In this document: positions 21,215-33,281 of the stretch, piece by piece
Position numbering within the stretch: position 1 is the first letter of the stretch
Layout: every line of letters starts with the position of its first letter
Source of the DNA: Globisporangium splendens
Lineage: Eukaryota > Oomycota > Peronosporomycetes > Pythiales > Pythiaceae
Length of the DNA stretch: 64,000 nucleotides
NCBI GenBank assembly: GCA_006386115.1
Contig: VFIW01000023.1
Coordinates: 434,001-498,000, forward strand
Direction: 5' to 3'
Program-made: the position numbers and the translations under genes
The notes under the pieces: generated by a model
What the model saw: the letters and a program-made list of their open reading frames with translations, nothing else
Databases searched by the model: none
Told to the model about the DNA's origin: nothing

Positions 21215-24200
21215 CTCACCCAGAGAACAACACTCGGACTGATGCCGCGGTGCGTGAAGCGCGTCATCGTGCATGGGTTCAGCGATTGACCAAGATCGCT
21301 ACACGTCCATGGAAGACTAAACCCGATGATGACCTACGGAAGATGGTGCCGGCCAAAGAAAAAGCGTTGAATGCCTGGATAATGGGTGCTCTCGTCTTAG
21401 ACGCGCCTCCTGCATTCCTCGCTTGTACCCACACTTTCCTCCAACGCATGGCCTATGTCAAATTCTTTGAAGACTGCCTCGAAGGCACAGTCGTTGCTGT
21501 GGTCCCTCCGCGCATCTTGATGCCTGAACACATCTCGGAAAAGACAATTCTTATGCAATTACTTGCATCCGAGCCAGCCGGCTCTGCAGGTTATAAGAAT
21601 CTGTGCGAGTGGATTCAGAATGTCAAGCGTTTGTACTACACTGCGGCGACTCGGCGTTTAACCTTCACTGTCAAGGAGCAGTCCATTGCAACGAAATGGC
21701 ATAGACGGGAAATCAAACTTCGTAATGAAAAACTCGTTCTCCTCAGCACCGCCAAGCTCGAGGAAGAAGATGATCGATGTGACATTGACAATATTATCCC
21801 CCACCAAGCTGATGTGCTACAATACCAAGTCCGTGTTGTAGCTTCTGGCTTAGGCAATGACGTTGTCGGCCAACTGATAGCATTGAGCACCGAATGTGAA
21901 GTCGTGTCCATTGCGCGCGCGCCGCGAGCACGGGATGGCGCATACGACTCTAATTTCTGGGTCGTTATCTTCAACTCCGAGGAATGTCCCCCTCAGCTCA
22001 AAGATGTCACCCACATCTCTGCTAAAGGGTTCTCGATCTTCGTTCATCATCATCAGCGGTACAGCCGAATCCCTTGCTTTCAGTGCTTCGACCCCTCGCA
22101 CCCAAAAAGCAAATGTACTCGAGCTCCTGGAGATTGTCAGATGCAATTTCATCGCGACTTCGAACCAGAAATCAAGCAAGCAAAGGAAATGTCGAAATTT
22201 GAGCTGCAGCACATGTCCCTTGAAGTCCGACAAAAGTACATTGGCAATCTCTCCAATAGTTTGGGCAAAGTCATGGCCAACCTGAAGACAAGGCAACTGA
22301 GAAAGCGCTGCTCTCTGAGATGCTCCAGCCTGCTGACTCGAGTAGCAGCACCGGCTCTGCAGCAGTGGCAGCAGCGGCCAATTCTGCAACAGACGCTCAA
22401 TCGGTTACGCCGTCGGAGGCAGAATGGTTCGATCCAGCCAACCTCAAGAAACAGAAGGGGGCGATGAAATCCACGATTTCAACCTCAGCGACCACACCAG
22501 TGAAGAGTTCACCGGCGTCGAAAGGGCAACCCCATCCAGCTTCGGACGCGGCATCAGCTGGTAGACGAGCGCCAAAAGGCGGAATCTTAAAGGCTGCTCC
22601 GAAGCTGACTTCTGTTGTTGGCACATCTCCTGGAACAGTAGCCAGCTCTGGTAGCATTGGTACCGGGTCTCCAGAGACAAATGTCAAGGCTTCTAACGGC
22701 CAGAGCAACCGCAAGGCTCTCCAGGCTCGAAAGAAGCGCGAACTTGAACTTGAGGCCGTTCTGGCTGGGAAGCTTTCTTCAGCTGATTCTGTGCTTGATG
22801 GGGTACAAGCAAACTCCACTCAAGCGAAGCAAAAGATTGCTATCGACGCCCGCTTAAGCGCTGCTCAGGCAACATTAGACATTGCCAAGGAGCATCTGTC
22901 CAAAGCGTCTTCCGCGCACACCGCAGCTGCTGCAGCGGCTGCGACTGCAAAACGCAAATTCCATGACGTTTCAGCCAAAGCGCACAGTTTTGCTCTCGAT
23001 CGAGACGAACACAAGGAGGCAGACACCAGTGGCCGTGATGAGGAATCTTCATCTGCGAATCGTGAAGCTGGACAGTTCCAACGTGAGATTGAATTGCTTG
23101 ATTTGCAGCAACGCGTGACAGCAAAAGAAGCAGCAGCCGCATCTCTGATCCTCCAGGAGGCCAAGAACGCCAAAAATCGAGCGAAAAGGCAACTTGATTT
23201 ACTCAAGAAGCGAGCCAAAGCTAAGAATTTGGGTCCCAAGGATGGCGATCAGCATGCTGGGAACAAGGCTTCTACGACAGCAGCTTCAGGATCATCTCCC
23301 GCTGAGAATACCGAAAGCCAAGGAGATCAAGACCTTGCTTACACGAAGCTCAGGGAGTTTGTCAAAGCTCATGTCGTCCACGGGCACAGTCCCACTGCGC
23401 AGACTCAAGACGAGGAGCAATCAAGAATGAACCAGCCCAGCTCGAAGTCATTTCCCTCAGCGTCTAGAGATAATGGATCGGCAAACCAGCAACCATCATC
23501 GGAGCCATCAGCTGATACCACCTCTGGGTACTCTGAAGATCCCTCGCACTTCGATGTCACGATGTCCTTGGCGGATTCCACGTCGATGGATTCCACGATG
23601 CACCTGCAAGATTTGACGGGAGGTGCTGTGACCCCGCCAAATGGTCAAGCCACTCTCCCTCTGCCAGCAGAGGTGACTAAAGCCTTTCACCAGGAAATGC
23701 GCAGTCAAAATGGTACCGAGGACGCAGGCAACGGTGCTCCCTCGATGAACCAGCCAACTCCAGGTAGCGCTGGCCAAGATTTTGGACACATTGACTCTGC
23801 TGAATCTCGAGATACAGACCCAAGAAGTGTCTTTGGCTCCGGGCCAGAAATCAATGCGGCGATGGGTAGTGGACTAGGTACAGGGTCGACGGATGATGAA
23901 CATCGATTCCAGGAACCGGAGCGAGAACCAGACTCCCACTCTCATACGTTAAATCGGCCACGGGCACGAAAGATCCCAGAACTTGCGTCCTCAGTTTAAA
24001 AAGCAGCGGCTTCAACGACACCAAGCCAATCCGAGGCCAGTCAAGAGTCAACCTTTTCCAATGACAGTGAAAGCGGCGAATTTGAGACGCCTCCTTCCTC
24101 ACCGTCTCACTCTGTCCAGGACGATGGGCAAGTACGCAAGTCTCTGGTTGGACGATTGGTTGGATCGAAAGAGGAGCTCGAACAATTGACGGCTGCTGAA

Positions 24201-27200
24201 CAAGCCCTTCGAAGACAGCATTTTCGTGCAAACAACAAAGCCATGCACGACTGGACCACGGCGACTCGACAAAATCGAAGATTCAGCTTGCCTTCAGTTG
24301 ATCCAAGCGACGTCTCCAAATTGACTGGATGGATTCCCAGTCACGTGGATGCTCTAAGTGCGCTCATTTGTGCACTGCCTTTTCCATTGGAGGTCCTGCG
24401 CATGTTCCCAGTGAAAAAGCTTCTTGATTTTGGGCACAGCATAAACAGTCAAGCTCAACGCGCATTAATCCGGCATCACTCAGCTGACGGTGCAGTTAGC
24501 GCGCAAGTGCGAGCCTTTTGTAAGAAATGGGCATCGGCTGTTGACGCCTGTCCGCAAGGCTCCGCTCGTTGGTCCATGACTGACAACATCAAGCAGTGGA
24601 ACAGACTTGAAAAGCTAGATGATAGCCTATTGACCGCGACCGTCTCGCGACCCATTGACCCAGATAAATGGGCAATTCTCAATGTGATAAGTCTTCTACT
24701 GCCCAGCATGTTCCTCAAGCACGAAGCCGTTGGTCACGTTATGCCTGAAACCCGAGCTGAAGAATATTGGCGTTCGTCTTCTCTTCAACCAGCAATTGAT
24801 GCGATTGTGGGCACGACGACGTCATGGTCGCTATTGGCGCACCAGCATGAGCTGGAGGTCCAACAGCGGCACAATCAGAACTAAAGGCACCCATGGTGCC
24901 TCAACTCGCACTGTACTTGGTGGCAGTTCAGTGCGAGCAGGGGGAGATGGCTCAACTGTCTCTCCGGCGGAAGTACAGCGTGGAATACAAGGCATATCAA
25001 CGTATTCCGGCAATGGACTACCGTTGCGACCATATCAACCCACAACCCAAGCTCGTCGTGACAACCACCGACCCAGAAGGCGCAGTGCGACAGTCAATGC
25101 TCGCCATGAGCTAACTGTTGGATTCCACACACAGAATGTGATGGGGTTCTCCAAATCCGACGCCAATCTGAACGCGTGGTTTTCACATTTTCGACAGACT
25201 GATGACTCGGGATCATTGGACATTGTCTTTCTCCAAGAAACGCACGTCCTGGAGACCGAAGTGGCATCAATGCAATCCAGATTTCGTCGAAGTTGGGGTT
25301 TTCAGGAACCATCAGAAGAGTCGGATCCCAGACTTTCTCTCTGGTCAGCTTCCACCGAGCGCAAAGGAGGAGTGGCGATCTTGTTGAATCCCTATTCGTG
25401 CATACCTACACTGGCTCCATATAAGCAGGATCAGTGGAATGCGCACTGGATGGCAGCTACGGTGACGTTGCGTGGTGAAACGGTGTTACTTCTCAACATC
25501 TACGCTCCTTCTACCGTATTTGCAAGGGAAGCTTTCTACAGAGCACTATCAGGTCTCCTCTCGTCACATGATGGACCCATTCTGTGCGGTGGAGACTTTA
25601 ATTGCACTCTCAACCAGATGGCAGACAGGTCTCACAACACCCACAACAAAGTGCACGATTCCAGGGAATTGAAGAAACTGCTCCAGAAATTGGATCTTGT
25701 TGACACCCTCGAGGATGATGCTCTTCGCGCCACGGACACACGAGACGTCAAAGCATTCCATCGGCAGCATCACACCTACTACTATACACTGCCTTCAAGT
25801 GACAGTGCCAGCAGTAGGCTCGACCGGTGGTACTGCAGCAATGACCATCTCGACTGGGTTCGCAGCGTCTACCAAAGCGTAGCTGGTCCGTTCTCCGATC
25901 ACAATGGAGTCACGATCCGGGTAGCTGCTCCTGACAAGGTGATCCAAAGCAAGAAACCTCGAGTTGTCTATCCACTTCCGAAGAATACAGCGGCGCATGC
26001 GGCGAGTATTGGAAAAGATTTCTTCGAAAAAGCTCATGATCAACTTGATGAATTACGTGGACGTTACTCTTCGCCTCGTGATTATGCTCTGGCCACAGCA
26101 AATTGGTGGGATGAAGCCAAGATCGCGCTCAGGATCGGGTACCTTGAAGCTAAAAAATCGTACTTCGCCAGATTGAATCAAGGATACAAGAAGAAAATCC
26201 AGAGGTTGCAACGACGCCTCTCAGAATCAGAAGCGCAGATGCTCGATCACTCTGGTGGAGCGGTGGGTGATCAAAACGTGGAGTTGTCGCAAGAGTTTCT
26301 TACCACCGCCACGAGTATCCGTCGAGCCATTGCAGAATGCAAATCGAAGTGGCAGGCTTCGAAACGGGACCGCATTTTTCGGGAGCACATGCATCATGAA
26401 CGAAAAACGAGCAAATCCTTCTACAAGCGTATCTCGACCAAGTTCCTTGACAACACTATCTTCACACTCGGTGACACAGCGACTTACGGACCCATGCGTT
26501 CACGAGAACTTGCTGACGACATGGGAGAAGGATGGAAATCAATCATGCAACAGGCGCCCACTCTGCAAACTGACATCGATCAAATCCTTGATCCAGGAAC
26601 AGCTATTCCTCCGTCGGACAGATTAGGCTTCCTGCTCAAACCGGTCAATTCGAGTGAAATTAAACAGGCTGTGAAGAAATGCAAGAGAGGCAAAGCTCAC
26701 GGTCCTGACGAACTCGGCAACGACTGGTACAGAGACCACTGTGACGAGATTACCAGTCTATTCGAGCGACTTTTCAACTTGTGGATACCCGAATGCGTTC
26801 TACCAAGTTCGTTCAGTGAAGCCCATATTCACTGCATAAAAAGTCCGTCTCTGCTGCATCGCCGCTGGACTACAGGCCAATCGCACTCCTCAACTCTGAT
26901 TACAAAATATTCACACGAATATTTGCAACCAGATTACGAACTGTGCTCCCTTGGCTTATCCATCACATGCAAGCTGGTTTCGTTCCAGGGCGAGCAATCC
27001 CGACTACGATCGATGTGCTATTGGCTGCACAACAGCGGGCCACGAGTGACCCCGCCATGTCCAGAGCGATCGCGTTGCTCCTTGATTTTGCTAAAGCCTA
27101 TGATTCACTCGATCGCAGCTTTCTGGCACAAGCGCTCCAGCATCTTGGATTCCCATTGAAGTTCGTACGCTTAGTGAAGGTGTTACACTCTCAAACCACT

Positions 27201-28146
27201 TACAAGTTCATTGTCAACGGTTTCCTGTCGAGAAAGTACAACGTAACATCCGGAATTCGTCAAGGATGTCCGCTGGCCCCTCTTCTCTTCATCTTGGCGT
27301 TAGAGGTTCTTTATCGGAAAATCGAAGCGAGTGACGAAATACACGGCGTTGAACTCCAGGCAGCAGGATGCGCAACTGAAGTCAGACTTGGAGGATACGC
27401 AGACGACACGACCATTTATCTTAGCGATCCCAAGGATATTAACGCCGTGTTTGCAATCCTGGACAAATATGGAGCAGCTTCTGGGCTTCGAGTCAATCGG
27501 CACAAATCTGCAGTATTACCGCTGAACAAGGAATTTAGCTCCACCGAAGAGTCAGTCAGTGACATTCATGTGCTACAACGTGAGGAACATTGCCGCTACC
27601 TCGGCATCCAAGTCGGACAAACGCCTTCGAATGCAAGTAACTGGTCCAAGTGCATCCAAGCCTTACGTGTCAGACTTCGACTTGCGCGTCTCAAAACTCA
27701 CTCTGTCGCCCAACGTGCAGCAATTGCCAGTGCCGTCATCATACCCAAAGTGCTTTACGTGGCCAGGCACTCCTGGCCCTCTACGGCTATTGTCAATCAG
27801 CTACACGACCTAGTGAAACAATTTGTCTGGGGCTCAAGGAATGGTAAGCCTGCGAAACCGTGGATGAAGGAAGAACAAGCTGAGCTCAAAAAAATGAATG
27901 GAGGCTTGTCAGTACCCAACATCAGAACTGAGCTGATGACGATGAGTGCCACAGCAGTCTCCAAATGGGCAATCACTGCCTCTCACATCGATCAGGTCAT
28001 CGGGGAAATCTTGCTGCACAACACAAGGGCTTCCTCGACGTACATCACGCCGCTCGATGCAATCCCAAGGCGGTCACTCCAGCTTCGTGATAACATGTGG
28101 ACAACTGGCGCAGCATTGTGTGCGTCGCTCCATTCTCGACCCTATA

Positions 28147-28385
28147 TGGTGAATCGGCTGTTTGCAATGCGGTAAATTGAATTGTGAATGCTTGAATCAC
28201 GCTAGAACAGCTAAACGAATGCAGCTACAGCACAACTTCTTGCTTCTCTCCTTGTGCGAGCTACTGACATGCATGGCAATGACTCACTACTGCAAATGAG
28301 CAATTACCGGAGGTGACAAATTACGACTTTACTTCAACTTCAAGTCCCACGATGCCGTGAGCTTGTCTGAACTTGAAACTTGACA
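28147..28385 (-). repeat. 3' LTR of gypsy element 1
   Basis: 239 bp direct repeat, identical by eye to 33043-33281 and to both LTRs of element 2. Confidence 0.93.
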
Positions 28386-28403
28386 ATGCTCCCCAAGACA
28401 TGC

Positions 28404-31400
28404 TCACGGTTTCGAAAGCTGATGAACTGCTTTCTTGAACTCTTGGGATGTTGAGCTTGCTGCGAACTCAATCACCTTGGTCGGCACGTCCTTGTAGAGG
28501 TCGGCCAAGCTTTCCCAGGAGTCTTCGACGGCTTCGAACCCTTGCCATGACACCAAGAGCTCCCAGCGACGAAGATCACAGTTGAGCCGAAACTCCTTGA
28601 ATGCTGCAACTCCGAGCACAACTCCTTGGGTCGATATGTGCTCAATCAACTCCTCGTTCGCGTTCAAGCTCGAGTCCGCATAGAATTTGAGTCTTGATCC
28701 GTGTACATCGAACTTGGACTTGGTGATCAGGTGCTCGATGACGAACGAGTGAGGAAGTGATTCCAGCACTCGAAATGGGCCAACCCAACGCACCATAAGC
28801 TTGTTGCCGCTGAGTCGCGAGTCGACTCGAGACCAGAGAACAAAATCGCCTTCGGTGAAGTTACAGACGGCACCTTTCTTGTTTGCTTGCTGTTGCAGGC
28901 GGGTGCGCTCCTTGATACATATCACCTCTTGGTGCATATCTGCCAGGCTCTTTCGCAAACTTGACAACCATTTCTCAATCTGCGGCTTGCCCATGTTTAT
29001 AGGCACCACGCCATTCTTGCTGGTTGGCTTCCACACGAAGTCCAGTGCGCTTGCACTTGGCAGTCCTGTGAAGAGCTCGACCGGAGATTTGTTGCCGAGC
29101 GAGGGAAGCTGGGTGTGGTTCAGACTTGACTGGACAATTGGGAGCAAGTAGAACCACTCCTTGGTATCGAGCTTGTACTCCAGGAGCAGCGCGCGAAGAA
29201 CTTGAAGGACATCGCGATTGAGCCTTTCGACTGTTCCGTTAATCCAAGGGGAGTATGCTGGAACGAATTGCTGTTGGGCCTTGAGCCTGCTGCTCAAAGT
29301 TGCGATTAACTCGTTCTTGAAATGGCTTCCGCTGTCAGAGACCCAAATAGCTGGCGAACCGAAACGCTTCTGCCAATCAAGCATGGCTTCAGCTGCGACG
29401 GCTGCAGTTGGAGAAGCACACGCAAACAGCTCACAGTAATGCGTGAGGCCGTCCTTGAGCACCAGCAGGTAGCGCTGATCACCGTGGCTGTCTCCGAGAA
29501 AGAGGAAGTCCCAATGAAGCACTTCATTGCGGATTTTGCACACAAGTGTCGGTCCCCACGGACGCTGAATCACGAGGCTCCCCTTGACGTGCTTGCATAA
29601 GAGGCAGGCGCGAACGAATTCCTTCACCACCACTGCAACGTTGGTGATGTCAAATCGCCGAAGAGCGTTCACCATTGCGTGCTCACCGCGATGTCCTTGC
29701 ATTCCACAGTGCGCGACGACCAAAAGCCGTGCGAGCAAATCGTTGTCGGCGCTTGGGATCCAGGGTTTCTCAACAACAAAGATGACTCCATCTTTTATCG
29801 CATGGGTCCGTGCCAGTGTCTTCACATGGCGCCTTTGGGATGCTTCAATATCTGCGAGACTCGGCCACACAAATTCTCCATCTTCGAGTGGGCGGAGCGT
29901 CGAAGCTTGCACAGCTCGGCGTGTCTGGACGTGGAGGATCTTCTTCACCGACGACTGGTTTTCTGGAGTCCTCCCCCATCTTGAAACAATGTCTGCCCAA
30001 ACGTTGTTCTCGCCTGGGATGTGAACAATTGAGTAGTTGTATCCCGTGAGGCGCATAGCCCAGCGCTGCAGCTTGGCTCGGATATGCTTCTTAATCTCGG
30101 TGCTCGGCGAGAAAATCGCGATCAAGTTTGCGTGGTCGCAATATAGCCGAAAACCACGGGAACGTTGAAGTAAATACTCCAGGTTCGTACATGCCATCAC
30201 AATTGGGAAGGCCTCCTTCTCCACGATGCTCCAGTTGAGTTGCGCGTTCCTGAACACGCCACCTTTGCACACGAGAAGCTGGTGCTTCTGCTCATGAACT
30301 GGTACACTCGAATCCCATTCTGCGACTTGAGTGAGCACCACAGCCCAGTCGTGATCCGACGCGTCCGTAAACATGCAGATTTCATGCTCTACGCTGGGAA
30401 ACGAAAGCGGAACCGAGTTGCCAATTACCAGCAATACTGAGTTGAAGCACTTCTCCTCTTCAGCAGTCCACACCAATGGAATCCTCAACCCAGCGGTACG
30501 GCGACGACCTGAGCCTTGTAAAGCCAAATCTAATTTGGCTTGTAACGGAGCAGCATGACTGGCGTAATCCACGATGGAGTCCCGCATCCAATTTGATGCG
30601 CACAAGAAATACTGCAGATCTGCTGCAGTGGAGGGTAGCGGAAGCTCTTGGAGCGCAGAGATCCGCTCAGGGTCATGCTCCACTCCATCACCGCTGATTA
30701 GTTTCCCGCACCACTTGACCTGATGCTGGAAAAGCTGGCTCTTCATTGCGTTCAGCTTCAGGTTGAACTCATTGAGTATTTCGAAGAACTTGCGCAGCAC
30801 TTGCAAGAACTCCGTGACGTTGGCGGCGTACACGATTACGTCGTCAATCCAAACGAGCAACGAATGGTAGAGCAGTGGCTCGAACGCGAACTGCATCTGG
30901 TTCTGAAAATGCAATGCACTGTCCGTGGCACCTTGCGGCACTCGAGTTGGCGTGTAGATAGTATCTTCTGTCATGAAGCTGAATATCTCTTGGGATTCGC
31001 CGTGCAATGGCAATTGCCAAAAACCCTTGAGCATATCAAAACTCGCGAAACCAAACGATCCTTTCACTGCGCTTGTCACGACCGACAGGATTGGAGTCGT
31101 GCCTGCAATCGGCACTGTCATGCTGTTCAGCGGGCGATAGTCCGTTGTGATACGAAACTCATCCTTCGAACCGGGTTTCTTCACTGGAACTGCAGCGCAC
31201 GCCCATCGGCTCTGATTATTTTTGCGAATAAGACCAAAAGCTTCTAGCTGCTGGGTATACTCGCGCAAGAACTGGCTCTGCAATGGCGGATAGCGGCGGG
31301 GTTTGCAACGGAATGGAGTCGCGCCATCTTTTAGCTGCACTTTCAGGGGCTCGAGACGAGCGGCGTCATCAGGAGCGATCCGCACTCGCCAGCAGTCGCG

Positions 31401-32999
31401 AAATTCTTTCACCAACGCTGCGAGCTCGCCACGGCGCTCAGCAGGAAATCCATTTTCCACTGCTTCATCCACCATCTTGCCAAGGAGATTCTCGATCTCG
31501 GTGTTGCTGTCCACGCCCAGGGATGGCTCCTCTGCGAGATTGTCAGGCGCATCTTCGTTATTCGGGCTGGCTGCTAGCTGCTCGAACATTCTCTCAACAT
31601 CGATCCCCAAAGACTTCAGCGTGACTCGACCAAGTAGAAACTCGTCTCCTTGGGCATTAAGCACCAAACACTTGACTGCCAAAATGTTCACAGGGCCAGC
31701 AGCGGTAGAGATCTTCAGGTCCAATGTCGCCTCCGTGTCGCAGCGGACTTGCCGTCCATCAGCGACTTCGACAACCACCGGCGACGACAGATTGGTTAGG
31801 ATTACATTGCTGCTCAAATCCAGCAGCTCGTTCACTATGTGGCGCGGGACCACGTTGCTGTCCGCGCCACTGTCCGGGCAGAACGGGACGTCGATCAAGT
31901 CGTTGATTCTGACGGAGAGCTGACTGTCACCTCCACTGAATTTCTTCAAACGATTCACTCGGCGGCTGCCGCGCATCTCTCTCATCTTGCTCTGGGCTTC
32001 GTCCTTTTGTAATTGGGTCGCCACAGGGCAATCTTTCAGCCAGTGTGCGCCCTTGCACACCCAACAGCCCGTCCTTGGTGGATCGTTTTTGCCGGCGCCT
32101 CCTACAAATGATATTGCTGGTAGAGCGCGAGGTGGGTCACTCCTCTTGCGTGAATCGAAAGGTTTTTTGGCGTCTCTTTTTGGCTCCTTCTGACGGAACT
32201 CTTGGGATAGCATATGATAGTGCTGCTGTAAACGGGATCGTGAAGCGATGAGCTCAAACAATTCCACATCGTCCTTGGCTGCGGCATGGCATTCAGACTT
32301 GACGAGGCGCTCGATCTCGATCTTGAGCATCTCCGGCTGGATATTATCGATCAGGATCTTGCAGCGCTGCTTCATCCGGACTTCACGAGGCATGCTACCA
32401 AAGCCAACACCTGTCGCTCCTAGCATGGACGTGAAACCGTTCTCCTTGATTAGTCGGTCGAAATCCGTGAAGTACTGCAGTACACGGGCGTCACTATCGT
32501 CGTCCTTCATGTTCATGTTCAATCTTTCTTTGAAAAAAAGCGTGACGTCAGGGACATGAGCGTTCTTGAAGCTTGCGCAACGTTTCTCGATGGCGGCAAC
32601 GATGTCAGCGTCGGTGATATCGGCAGCCAGCTTCTTTAAGCCATAGCGAGCAACAGTAGTAAGGATCTCCGTCGACAGAGAGCTCTTAGCGCTGACAGCG
32701 ATGCTGTGGGGGTCTTCGCCAGTCACCGCGCAACGTTCCGCGATTCGTGCCATGTAGTGCTCGCGGTCGTTGCTCCATTTCACGAGAGCGGCTTGGTTCC
32801 ACGACGAGAGCTTCGGGGCCGTGATGAATTCATAGACTGGTTGCGGGACAGTCATGTCCGTATCGCCGTCGCTGTCGACACGGAAGCGACCGGAATTCAT
32901 GCCTGATGCGATGCTGGATGCGATGCTGGATGCGATGCCTGGTGTGCGATCTGATGCAAAGCTTGATGCGAAGCTTGGTGTGAATGTGCCACAATTCAA
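28404..32999 (-). CDS. Gag-pol polyprotein, Ty3/gypsy with chromodomain (element 1)
   Basis: One open frame of 1531 residues with all expected domains fused. Gag-like N-terminus; CCHC zinc knuckle at about 312-325 (CWVCKGAHWLKDC); aspartic protease with DSGA at about 376; reverse transcriptase with WIDDV at about 717-721; RNase H with FTDAS near 876; integrase with an H/C zinc-binding region (about 1096-1132) and D-D-E core near 1165, 1220 and 1258; a C-terminal chromodomain-like segment (about 1478-1515, WELLVSWQGFEAVEDSWESL). The RT-RNase H-integrase order defines Ty3/gypsy. Chromodomains usually steer integration to particular chromatin. The start follows the 5' LTR by about 40 bp. No stop or frameshift is present, so it may be active. 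The N-terminus has a short Ala/Ser/Ile repeat from imperfect 12 bp DNA repeats. Confidence 0.93.
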   Translation of the reverse strand: MNCGTFTPSFASSFASDRTPGIASSIASSIASGMNSGRFRVDSDGDTDMTVPQPVYEFITAPKLSSWNQAALVKWSNDREHYMARIAERCAVTGEDPHSIAVSAKSSLSTEILTTVARYGLKKLAADITDADIVAAIEKRCASFKNAHVPDVTLFFKERLNMNMKDDDSDARVLQYFTDFDRLIKENGFTSMLGATGVGFGSMPREVRMKQRCKILIDNIQPEMLKIEIERLVKSECHAAAKDDVELFELIASRSRLQQHYHMLSQEFRQKEPKRDAKKPFDSRKRSDPPRALPAISFVGGAGKNDPPRTGCWVCKGAHWLKDCPVATQLQKDEAQSKMREMRGSRRVNRLKKFSGGDSQLSVRINDLIDVPFCPDSGADSNVVPRHIVNELLDLSSNVILTNLSSPVVVEVADGRQVRCDTEATLDLKISTAAGPVNILAVKCLVLNAQGDEFLLGRVTLKSLGIDVERMFEQLAASPNNEDAPDNLAEEPSLGVDSNTEIENLLGKMVDEAVENGFPAERRGELAALVKEFRDCWRVRIAPDDAARLEPLKVQLKDGATPFRCKPRRYPPLQSQFLREYTQQLEAFGLIRKNNQSRWACAAVPVKKPGSKDEFRITTDYRPLNSMTVPIAGTTPILSVVTSAVKGSFGFASFDMLKGFWQLPLHGESQEIFSFMTEDTIYTPTRVPQGATDSALHFQNQMQFAFEPLLYHSLLVWIDDVIVYAANVTEFLQVLRKFFEILNEFNLKLNAMKSQLFQHQVKWCGKLISGDGVEHDPERISALQELPLPSTAADLQYFLCASNWMRDSIVDYASHAAPLQAKLDLALQGSGRRRTAGLRIPLVWTAEEEKCFNSVLLVIGNSVPLSFPSVEHEICMFTDASDHDWAVVLTQVAEWDSSVPVHEQKHQLLVCKGGVFRNAQLNWSIVEKEAFPIVMACTNLEYLLQRSRGFRLYCDHANLIAIFSPSTEIKKHIRAKLQRWAMRLTGYNYSIVHIPGENNVWADIVSRWGRTPENQSSVKKILHVQTRRAVQASTLRPLEDGEFVWPSLADIEASQRRHVKTLARTHAIKDGVIFVVEKPWIPSADNDLLARLLVVAHCGMQGHRGEHAMVNALRRFDITNVAVVVKEFVRACLLCKHVKGSLVIQRPWGPTLVCKIRNEVLHWDFLFLGDSHGDQRYLLVLKDGLTHYCELFACASPTAAVAAEAMLDWQKRFGSPAIWVSDSGSHFKNELIATLSSRLKAQQQFVPAYSPWINGTVERLNRDVLQVLRALLLEYKLDTKEWFYLLPIVQSSLNHTQLPSLGNKSPVELFTGLPSASALDFVWKPTSKNGVVPINMGKPQIEKWLSSLRKSLADMHQEVICIKERTRLQQQANKKGAVCNFTEGDFVLWSRVDSRLSGNKLMVRWVGPFRVLESLPHSFVIEHLITKSKFDVHGSRLKFYADSSLNANEELIEHISTQGVVLGVAAFKEFRLNCDLRRWELLVSWQGFEAVEDSWESLADLYKDVPTKVIEFAASSTSQEFKKAVHQLSKP

Positions 33000-33042
33000 G
33001 GCACTCGTGCGAGGTTGATTCGTTGGCCAAAAGTATACTTTA

Positions 33043-33281
33043 TGGTGAATCGGCTGTTTGCAATGCGGTAAATTGAATTGTGAATGCTTGAATCACGCTA
33101 GAACAGCTAAACGAATGCAGCTACAGCACAACTTCTTGCTTCTCTCCTTGTGCGAGCTACTGACATGCATGGCAATGACTCACTACTGCAAATGAGCAAT
33201 TACCGGAGGTGACAAATTACGACTTTACTTCAACTTCAAGTCCCACGATGCCGTGAGCTTGTCTGAACTTGAAACTTGACA
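33043..33281 (-). repeat. 5' LTR of gypsy element 1
   Basis: 239 bp direct repeat, identical by eye to 28147-28385; it should carry the element's promoter. Confidence 0.93.

Larger units (their letters stand above)
20105..24884 (+). pseudogene. LINE-B ORF1 (copy 1), interrupted and mutated
   Basis: The first ATG in frame is at 20105. The frame is interrupted by the LINE-A fragment at 20251. Skipping that fragment and one target repeat keeps the frame (AAHPEN then NTRTDAAV). The product would be about 1267 residues. It has a CCHC zinc knuckle (C-x2-C-x4-H-x4-C) at 22075-22116, typical of LINE ORF1 and Gag-like RNA-binding proteins. An Ala/Ser-rich region with coiled-coil potential follows, then an unfamiliar C-terminal domain. 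This copy has a one-base deletion near 22290 (gaagacaagg against gaagaccaagg) and a TAA at 23997 where copy 2 has TTA. Its 3' end overlaps the start of ORF2. Confidence 0.75.
28147..33281 (-). mobile_element. Ty3/gypsy chromovirus-like LTR retrotransposon 1
   Basis: A complete 5135 bp element in reverse orientation with two 239 bp LTRs (28147-28385 and 33043-33281) that read identically by eye. LTR ends are TG...CA. The bases ccctat occur on both sides (28140-28145 and 33282-33287), consistent with a 5-6 bp target duplication; copy 3 has the matching empty site at 60221. A purine-rich tract lies inside the 3' LTR (28386-28398). A 12 bp palindrome (33030-33041) lies just inside the 5' LTR, where a primer site is expected. 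The element interrupts LINE-B ORF2. Confidence 0.93.

Noticed and set aside
24730..24798. Earlier ORF2 start in LINE-B
   Set aside because: The frame is open but has no ATG before 24799; in copy 3 a TGA follows the equivalent ATG.
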